Positions 33,809 to 43,500 of a DNA stretch of 64,000 bases are shown in pieces. Made by a program: the position numbers and the translations under genes. Origin of the DNA: Orbicella faveolata (lineage: Eukaryota > Cnidaria > Anthozoa > Scleractinia > Merulinidae); the NCBI RefSeq assembly GCF_002042975.1, contig NW_018149253.1, positions 577,566-641,565 of the forward strand, read 5' to 3'. The notes below the pieces were generated by a model. That model was given only the letters and a program-made list of their open reading frames with translations. It was not told the origin of the DNA and made no database searches. How positions within the stretch are numbered: the first letter of the stretch is position 1; every line of letters starts with the position of its first letter.

Positions 33809-36800
33809 ATGAGCACAAAAAAGGGAAACAACTCGAAAAAAGGTCAAAGACATCAAAACACGAAAGCTTACAAGAATGATCTTCATGACACGAGCAAGAA
33901 AACGAAGCAAATCAATAGTTTGGTGGTTGGTGGCGTTTGTACACGATGCCGGGAGATCATAGAGTGGAGAAAGAAATTCAACAAGTACAAGCCTCTTACT
34001 GCTCCCAAAAAGTGGTATATATCTTTTCCTGTGCAGTTATGAATTGTGGCTATCAGGATATTAAAACGTTATGAAAATCACCAAATGATTTTCCTCACTC
34101 TCCCCTCTCCCCTTCCCTACCCAGACACCCATCTAGGAAGTCCACCTGGCCTGGGTTGTTTGAAAGGTAGATAACGCTATCTGCCGGATAAATCACTATC
34201 CAGTAAATAGTGCAGTTTGTTTTTGTCATCACTTATCCACTGGATGTGGATAGCGTTATCCATCTTTTGAACAACTGGGGCCTGATTGATGGGTAACCCG
34301 AAAACACTGACCCCTGGTCCGCGGACCCCCACCACAGACTGGGTCTGCAGACTACCTATGGACCAGTCGACGGACTACTCCTATGGACCCTCTCTACGGA
34401 CCACCCCCCAAAATAGAATAAAAATAAGAAACAAATATTTCACTTACTGGTTGTCTAATAGATTACTCGTGTCGGCAAAATTTTGAACGTTAGTGTGCAA
34501 ATGTATCATTCTTGGGTTCAGGCTTGGGCACAAGTTATATCATTACACATTGCCATTTCCTTTGCTGTGGCCATACAGTATATGAAAGACCGGGAAGCCT
34601 CCAGGAAGCCTCTGGGAAGCCTCAAAATTTGTGCTCTTTCCCCTTTGCCAGTTTTTTCAGCCCATTCTCAGGTGGATTCGTGAACTCATTCCAGGCTTCT
34701 TATTTTTAATTTGCTCAGTGGAATTACAGATACGAACAAGCATAAACAACCTAACAACATACCTCCCATAACCCGATTGAGCCACGAATGAAAGTTAATA
34801 ACTTTCCTTCCTTTTGTCATCGGCATCTCCTTACCCTGAAAACAGCTTTAAGGCATTTTTTNCGTGTTAATTACATTTTCACAGTGTAACACTCGAAATT
34901 TCGCCGATATGAGTAATCTATTAGACAACACATTAGTGAAGTATTTCTTATTTCAACACTATTTTTGGGGCTTCCGTAGAGGGGGTCAGTAGGGGTAGTC
35001 CATGGACCCGGTCCATAGTGGGGGTCCGCAGACCGGGGGTCAGTGTTTTCATGTTATCCCTGATCGATAGGTGCTTGATCAAAACAGGCTTGATTGACTA
35101 TATCATTTTGAAAATATGTTTTCAGTGTGAGATGCGAGCAGAAGGTCATAAAACATGCTTATCACACTGTGTGCAGTAGATGTGCGCAGGAAGCCAAGGT
35201 GTGTGAAAAATGCGGACAGGCTCAAGATATAGTGGCAAAGTAAGAAACCATACAGTGTCACTGTAATGATTCAATTTAGAACACCCCTTTTATAACTGTC
35301 TGTAGTATATTTGGACAGTGGTTGTACATGTAAAAGTATACATTCAGGGTAGTACTAGTGCGGGACGATAGTGTTGAAACCTGTACTATGTGTACAGTTG
35401 TCTTTCGCCTTCGTGGCTGCCTTTTGTGGCTTACATGTACTTTTGTGGTTCAACACTACACTGTCGGCCGACATACAACCAATGCATCATCGTGCTTTGT
35501 TAACCATTTTCAAACTTGTTTGGTCGAGGTGGCTGGATGTTGATTTACTGCTTATTGGTTCATAAACACACACAAAAAAGTTGTGGGCAATATGCAGCCA
35601 TCTTGACCTCCTGTTGGTCAATAACCCATAAACTGCCACTTTCAAGCCCTGGGCTTATACAACATCATAAGAGCTTTTAGATGAGCTTATAAGTGGAGGG
35701 GCTTATATCCAAGGAGGCTTATATCCAAGATTATAACCAAAATAAATTAAAAAACTGTTTTGAAATGAGCCATAGCTCCACATGATTGAAATAGGTTTTT
35801 CATTTACTGGTAATTAAGCTTTTAAGACATCATAATAAAACGAACTCAAAACAAGGAAAGCTAGAGGGGTGGCTTATATCTTGGGGGGACTTATAAGCAG
35901 ATGCATTTTTTGGTTTACAGGTGGCTTGGCCTATTATCAGGGGGAGGGGGGGGCTTAGCAGGGGGCTTATAAGCAGCAGTGTATGGTATATCACAAAAAC
36001 TGCCCAGTGTACGGGGTGTACCTAGTTCAGTTTAGTTTTGAGTTAATGATGCTGTTGATTTTTATTTTTGAGTTCAAAATGCTGCAGATTTTAACATCAA
36101 ATTCAGTTCATGGCAAATTTCAAGGAGAACTTTTTTTGCTTTTGGTTTTACTTGTTGTGTAAAAATGACATACCAGAGGTACAAGAACAGCAAAGGCTTG
36201 ACTCTTTTTTCACTGCCAACTGCGAGATTAATTCCTGTCATAAATACATCAAAACTGATAGAAAAGAGGTTCGCATCATCACTAACATACTGTTCGACAT
36301 AGTCCTGTAAAAAATGTTGAGGTCTCCCCCCCTCCCCCCGCCCCCGTGCCCAAAAGTTAAGGACTATAATGTTTATAGAAGTCTGAATTTTCTGTTTTCA
36401 CTGAGACCATCCTGCTATATGCATGTGTGTAAGAATACATCTGAACAACTGCTTTATTGTGTGTTTAAGATCTGAACCAACTCCAGCAGAGAGAGCCTCA
36501 GAAGACAGTATGTTACAGTAAGAGATAAAAGCTATGACCGAAAGACAAAGAAGTAAGCTGACAGTGCATGGTGTTATTATTGTAATTTCTGTGTGGCCCA
36601 AGTCTTAGATTCAATACAAATCTTAGATTAGGAACAAAGATTGAGACATAAAGTTGATTTCAATGATCATTTTTATGAATTTTATTATAAATAATTTTCG
36701 ACGTTGATTTTTAATGTAAACCATACAAAATGTCATAATAATTTTAATATAATTATGTCAGATAATTTTACCTCAAAGTAATAATTCTTCTAGAGTATGG

Positions 36801-37079
36801 CAATGCATAGGCTACTCTTTTTAGAGTCACACAATAAATTATTATTGCTATCTCAATTCAAGTGTTAATAAAAATTATTATTGTTTATTTACATTTCTTA
36901 CAGGAACCTTCTTTAGACACCTTGAAAAGGGAGGCAAAAATGAAGAAACAACAGAAAGTGCCAGCTTGCAAGAATCTGCACTTGCTAGTAACAGCACTAC
37001 GTCTGATTTGTTTATCAGTGATAATGACAATGAACTCTCAGAACCTGATGAGCAAAGAGCTGATGGGCTGGGCTCTTGA
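33809..37079 (+). CDS. C9orf85-like protein (DUF2039 zinc-ribbon family), 4 exons
   Basis: CDS join: 33809-34014, 35126-35239, 36470-36507, 36904-37079; 177 aa, phases 2/2/1, in frame throughout. The N-terminus (MSTKKGNNSKKGQRHQNTKA, then YKNDLHD) matches the family start, which in human reads KHQNTFSFKNDKFD. Cys pairs follow: VCTRCREIIEWRKKFNKYKP, KKCVRCEQK, VCSRCAQEAKVCEKCGQ, consistent with zinc binding. The C-terminal ~55 residues are acidic and Ser-rich (SDNDNELSEPDEQRADG), as in other family members. The conserved eukaryotic family has no established molecular function. Exons 1-2 are certain. Exon 3 (donor A|GTATGT at 36508) and exon 4 were chosen because they give a long acidic tail; the alternative donor six bases downstream would stop after four residues. 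Confidence 0.82.
34155..34275. repeat. Short inverted-repeat element, GTTGTTCGAAAGG family, copy 2
   Basis: Starts GTTGTTTGAAAGGTAGATAA and ends with the near mirror TTATCCATCTTTTGAACAAC. Same family as 180-312. Lies in intron 1 of the C9orf85-like gene. Confidence 0.8.
34284..35068. mobile_element. Foldback element with ~200-bp inverted arms (~785 bp)
   Basis: The left arm GATGGGTAACCCGAAAACAC, TGACCCCTGGTCCGCGGACC ... AATATTTCACTTACTGGTTG, TCTAATAGATTACTCGTGTC is mirrored on the right. The mirror runs from ATGAGTAATCTATTAGACAA through GGGGGTCCGCAGACCGGGGG to GTCAGTGTTTTCATGTTATC. Non-coding interior with one N at 34862. Together with the element at 34155-34275 it makes up most of intron 1 of the C9orf85-like gene. 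Confidence 0.8.
35650..35995. repeat. GCTTATAAG/GCTTATATCC repeat copy
   Basis: In C9orf85 intron 2, G-rich modules such as GAGGGGCTTATATCCAAGG and GGGGCTTAGCAGGGGGCTTA bracket an AT-rich centre. The arrangement suggests degenerate inverted ends (CCCTGGGCTTATA left, GGGGGCTTATAAGC right). A related reverse-oriented fragment (GGATATAAGCCCCCCC) is at about 47935-48030. Confidence 0.6.
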
Positions 37080-37571
37080 CAGTGCAGAAACTCTAATAAG
37101 TGCATGAAGATGTTCTTAATTTTTTAAGCTGCCCACAATTCATACAACTGTCACATCTTTGACTGACTACACACAATGTAGATCAGAACATCCTTCATAT
37201 ATAAACATGTAACTGTACCATCACAAAAACATTCAAGCAGTGCTCAAGGCCTGCATAATCTTCTCAATATACCAGTGCAGGCTGGCTAACTATTTTTTTC
37301 AAAATCAATAATAATCTGGCTCCCTCTGAGCATTGCTTTCCCCATAATCCTACATTACATTTGCGGTTCAATTGAATTTTTGTCATCCCTAAATCTATTA
37401 CAAATTTCTTGGTCTGGCTTCAAGGCTCATTAAGAGTTTCAAAACTTTCCATACAAAATTTGGCACACCTTATGAACCTAGCCTGGGTTGTAGCTGGATG
37501 TGTCGCAAAATCTCCTATACCAGCGGTTTAGACTGTCTATGACACTGGCTATTTGAAGCCTGTGGCTGGGT

Positions 37572-40500
37572 TTAACAGATATAGGTCTGAATGGAAGATG
37601 GTGGAACAGTCTCATTGATCACACCATCTTCAGAATGAATTTGCAGAGCAATTTCTTGGTCTTCTGTGTTGAGGACAATAACAACCATCAGGGAATCAGG
37701 AGTAATGAATCCAATGAATTGAAGTGCAGACTCTTCACTTGCTTTCACTTCTATTCTCTGTGAGCCTGGAGGCACAAACTTGCTGAAGTGACCAAGATGA
37801 TAAAACATTGGCTGCAAATAGAACAAGACATTTAATATGGTTTTGTTGTGTCATGTTTTTTTTGTGTGTGTTTGTGTGTGTGTGTATGTGTGGATTTGAG
37901 TAATTGATCTCAATGTATGTTTGGTGTGTTGGTATTCTTGTCCCAAGTGGCCAATTTTAGACAAACAAAAAACAAAAAACATGCACTATGGGCACCATTC
38001 CATATTTTTTGTATCGTAGTTTCCAGTTGTGATATTATGATCTCAAGAAATGTTGAAGGGTTGCCACACGTCAGGAAAAAGTAGAGGTCAAAAAAAACTT
38101 AAAGAATTTTTTAGTTGTTTTGGGGAAACAAAAACTAAGGAATTTTCATTTGAGTTTACTTTAGATTTTGATAATGAGAGTTGTGAAAAAACGAAAATAT
38201 TACAGCTAACTATTTTCTGTATTGACACCTTAAAATTTAAAGGGTAAGTCGAATTTGTTCCCCATCATTAGCCTTATTATGGTCAGAAAAAATTATTTCC
38301 TGGTCAATGAAATGTCAGGGACTTTTTCCTTAATTAACGGGTAACAACAATAAACTACACTTTAGTCCAGAAGTGAAGTTTCCACCTCAAAAAGTACAAA
38401 TATCACAGCACTCTCTTCATCTTGGAAATTTATTTTTAGGACATGGGCAGTGTACCTGCTTGTAAAATACTCCATTCTCTGCATCAACAATGATTGGTGA
38501 ATCAACAAAGTTCTTCACCCAGTTAGGTCCTCCTTCCATGTTAAGAGCTAGGTTCCAGTCCACCCACCCTACAGACCAGTTGGATAGGTCCTAAAAGACG
38601 ATTCAGGTTTTAAAAGTAAAACATTGTTAGTTAACTTCAAACAGTTCTAGGTCACAACTCCCAATTGCTTTTAAGACTTCTAGTTTATTGCAAAACGTAA
38701 TATGTGAGACTGTATGAATGTTTTATTTTCTTTGGTTAATATCCACTGCAAATCGGCCATTTAAACCCCCAAATGACCACTTTTATGTCGGCATTCGAGG
38801 CAATTATCTGTAAAATCTTCATCCTGGTCCATAGGATCGTTGCGAACTTCAAATTCATCACACAGTATGGTTGATACCTGATTACGTGACGCAGCTTTAT
38901 TTCTCCGGTTAGGCCTACAGTCCACTTAAATACGTCACGAAAACGGAGCTTTTCGAAAACGCTCTTCAAACCGGAGGACTTTGAAAACGCCGTCTTTGCG
39001 TTTTAGTGTGGGCAGAAATCATTTTGAAACGAAGCTCTTCGAAAACGATGAGGTTACGATAGTCATGATATTGCCGTCCCCGAGTTTTACTCAAACACAA
39101 ATGCAAAACGATTGGTAATTGATGCGTTTTCAAATTTCTCCGGTGTAGTGTGGACGGAAAACATTTGACGCGTTTTCAGAGTGAAACCTCCGTTTTCAAA
39201 TTCCTCCACCGGCGTAGTGTGGACGCGGCCTAAATCATCCCCGCATGATTATTTAAAATATCAACGACAAACAAAATGGATGTAGATTCATGGTGCTTTC
39301 CATTACGCCAAAAATTTAGGAAATTTCAGTTGGAAGTCAAATGGAAAGGTTCGATCCTGCCGGAGTATTCGAAACCACCTCTGGCGGTGATTGGTCGGAC
39401 CGAAGTTCCAAACCGGTAAGATGCAGTAGATTAATCAGTAGATTTCACGTATGTGGGAGATTGAAAGGGATAGAAAACTGTAACAACCATTCCTCTNGGT
39501 AATCAAAACACTGATATCATAACAGGGGCGTAGGTAGGGGGGCTCCTGGGGTGCCCGTGACCCCCCCGGCTTTTGTGAGCTTTTTGGAGCGAACAACCTA
39601 CAACAGGTGGCGAAAACACAATCTGGTGAGTACCTTCACTTGACACAGTGTGACCCCCGCCCCCCCTTGAAAAATCCTGGCTACGCCCCTGCTTCTGGTC
39701 TGACCGGGCAGAAATGGAAAGACCCTAACTGAATCATTTTCAAGTTGCTTTGTGAACATACACGCTATGTTCGTTTTATTAATCTTGTTTATAACTATTG
39801 TCAAAACCACACATCAGACATGATTTTCTGTGAAAGCAAATAATATGATTAAGATGGTATAGCTTGGCTTGCGCCCCTGATAGTTTCTACGGTACGGGGA
39901 GGTAATTTTCTTCTGTAAAGTCTGCATAAGATATCCTTAACAGCCATGCGAATTCTCTTGAGTCGCCAAGCATAAAGCATGGGATTCAAAGCAGAATTCA
40001 TGTATACCAATGTCCAAGAAGTTTCAAATGCGATTTTAACAGAAATATTGGTTCTGAACAGTGGATAAACGATAGCTAGCGAGGTGTATGGAAGGTAACA
40101 CAAAAGAAAAATAAGATACACGTAGAACATAGCCAGTGACGAGGTTCTGAATCGCAAGATGTTTACAAGTCCTCTGTTTGGTATTCGGCCCGATTGTAGT
40201 CCGTTGATTTGTCTCTTGTGGCGTTGCACGACACGATAAATCTTCAAGTACAACACTGCGTTTACTACAAAGCAAGCGATAGCGGTGAATGATCCCAAAA
40301 ACTCATCGTATGCTTGAAAGAACAAAGTCACAGAGCATATGGCGACTGACCCCACGCTAAGGAGACCAAGGAAGCAACACATGCGTCGCTCTGTAATAAA
40401 CTCGTTGTATCGCAAATGAAGACGCAGGGCAAGGTATCTGTCTGCGCTGAGGACAGTGACTGTCAACAGCGAAAACATACACAAGATGCCAGATAAAAAC

Positions 40501-43500
40501 ACCGCCACTAAAAAGAGAATATCATTCCTCCAGGTTTCGTTGATGAAGCCAGACTGGTTGAGTCTCCACGCTATGTACATCGGCTGAACGATTAGTCCAA
40601 CACAAAGATCGGACAATGCTAGGCTGATCAAAACAATATTGGATGGTGAAATGAGAGACGGGTTCTTAACAAAGGAGACTAGAATCAGCGAATTTCCAAA
40701 TACTGCAAGCAGCGAAAGCGGAATGTTCATCGCGGCATTGATGACATAAGGGATTGAATCGCCTGCCATTTTCGATAGTCAAAATCAGGCGATGGGCTTT
40801 CCTTTCTTCAGGTAATTTAACTTAATCATAAAAAGGTGTCGCAAAGAAATCGATATCTCCTGAACTAACATGCTACCAATACGTTGGTGAAATTTAATCA
40901 TTTTCACTATTTACTCACATAGGTATGTGTTTTCTGATCCTCGATAACTTAGAAGAAAAACTAATTAGGCAAAAGCAATCTTCTGCCAACATCGCAAGCA
41001 AAAAGAATTATAGTCTTGAAACATGCCATCATAAGCAGTTCATTTAGATGACTGACAAATATGTGGACATACGTGAAATAAGTGGATATATACAGCATGC
41101 TGTAATTCACCTGTTTTTACCGAAACGACGTTCGATGTTTAACTGAGAAATCTCAAACTAAAAAAGAAATGTATTGTCAAAAGATTTAGAGTTACTCACT
41201 GACAGTGACCTCTCGAGGAAAAGCCAGTAGCACAATTAAGTCGCGACCATTTATTTAGAAAATGAAATTTGTTGACATAAAAACTGGCCAATTTATCTTA
41301 ACATCAGTTAAGTGAAGGCCGGTATCATTAGCAGTTTCTTTCAATTGTTTTTCTCCGCAGCTGTATTTGCGCGTCGTGATTGGTCAATTCAGCGGGCCGG
41401 ATAATTCTACTGAGAGATCCATAAAAAAAAATTGAAGGTGTTTTTGTCGCCAAAATGTCTTGTGATTTTTTCGCCAAATTTTCTTAATTTTTTACGTTGA
41501 ATAAACGTGAAATGCACTTCTTTCTGTGAGAGTTTTGACCACATGCATTTAATCGTGTTTGTTTTGTTTGTTTTTTTGTTTTTTGAGCCATACAAAATGT
41601 CAATGTATAAGGTAAGGATTCCCAGGGAAGCCAATAAGGCTTATGCAAACCCGGCTAAGACTTAACAAAAGAATATAAATGCTGTCATCAGCACACAAAA
41701 TGATCGTAATTTACATAACATAATAGGATAAAAAGTAGTTAAGCAAAGCTAAACGCGCAAACGCGCAAAAACAAAGGAAGAAAAAAAAGCAGAAAAAAAA
41801 AAAAAAAACAGCTCACACAAGCACACTAAGAGAAGTAAAATATACTTATACTAAGCAACGATTTCCAATTAACTCGTTTTGCCTTTGACGACTACGTCAG
41901 TCATTTGAACCCACTCCTCGTAATTTGAAATGGTCTCCTAAACCTTTGAGACTGACAGTAGAGATATAACAAATGTACTACTAACCTCAAATTTTTCGTC
42001 CCTACTGTAAGTTACGGATCCTCGTTTTTTCCTCAGGTTTATGATTCGACATGATAATAACAGGTAATCCCATTCCAGTCCAATTTTGAAATAATAAAAA
42101 GGGGAAAAAACGACGGTCTGTAACTAATACTTAAAGAAGGGACCGAGAGGACAAGGTTAGTGAGAGGTATACATGCAGCGTCCACACTATGCCGGAGAAA
42201 TCTGAAAAAACAGCTAAAATTATTTCTACGGTTAGGCCTACCGTCAACACTTATCCGTCACGAAAACGGAGCTTTTCGAAAACGCTCTTCAAACCGGAAG
42301 AATTTGAAAACGCCGGCTTTTCGTTTTCATGTGGACGGGAAACATGTTGAAAACAGAGCATTTCGAAAACGATGACGTCACTATAATCATGTGATTTCCC
42401 TGCCCGAGTTTTCCTCAAACACAAATCTAAGATGGCCGGTGATTGTTGCGTTTTTTAATTTCTCCGGCGTAGTGTGTACGTAAAACATTTGATGCGTTTT
42501 CAGAGTTAAAGCTCCATTTTCAAATTCCTCCGGCGTAGTGTGGAAGAGGCCAAAAATATTCAATAACTCTCGTGGCGATTCCCTCTCTCACCACGTCAAT
42601 CATACTAGACCACCAAAACGGTCGCAGCCTCTAAGAACGAGATTGCTCCCCAACTTACATTGACTGACTTAGATTTATTATCTATTTTGGAGTGACTTGA
42701 AACTTTGGCAATTTTTGCCGCAAGAAAAAACATTTATTACAGTAACTGTATATCAAATACCTCAATGATGCTATGGCTATACTGATTTCCTCTTGACCAG
42801 TCCCCTAGACTGACTCTTGGTGGTTTGGAGGTCTGGGGATCAGCACATGCTTCAGTGGCAAGAATGAACTGATCAGGAAATCTGTACAATAAAGAAACAT
42901 AAAACACTAAATATCATATGGTATAAATGTGAACTAAATAACTGAATAAAGTCAGGTCAGATATGGAAAGAACTTGGCTACAAGGGCCAAGTAGCCAAGA
43001 GCTGAACATTCTATTATGGGCAATAGCCCACTTTCCCATTTTTCAATCCTAGCGAGCTTTGTATGATTATTTGTTCATTCTGCTCAGTGTATATGGACAT
43101 CCAAAGTAAGTCCACATGCAATAATGTAATTTTAATTAGTACTTCAATTCTCTGACTACCAAACTAGACTTAGCCTGTAGCCTCATTATTTCGCACTCTC
43201 AGGAGAATAAAAAAATAGTTCGAAATAGCAGGTGTTCGAAATAGCAGGAGTTTAAAATTACAGCTGATAGTAAATAACTAAAAAACGAATCCAAGGAAAA
43301 TGGTTTTGAGTTTGAAGTAATGGGGAATTTGAAATAACTGAGTTCGAATTACCCGGGTCCAACTGTAGTTCAATAATTATTGTTGAACTAAATTTTCTCA
43401 GAACATCATAAAAAAAAGTGTCAAGGTAAATGTTCTAAATTGTACATGCAAATATCAATTGAGTTGCTACATGTAAAGGACAAGACGAACCTGTCCAGCT

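Noticed and set aside
35339-35625. Possible small gene in C9orf85 intron 2 (ORFs at 35358 and 35371)
   Set aside because: The segment is made of inverted-repeat remnants (GTGTTGAAACC / GGTTCAACAC, and a decayed GTTATTGACC family copy).
37572-37826. Standalone small gene starting at the Met at 37826
   Set aside because: It is the last exon of GBA; the acceptor lies at 37812-37813 and the sequence matches the enzyme's C-terminal strand region.
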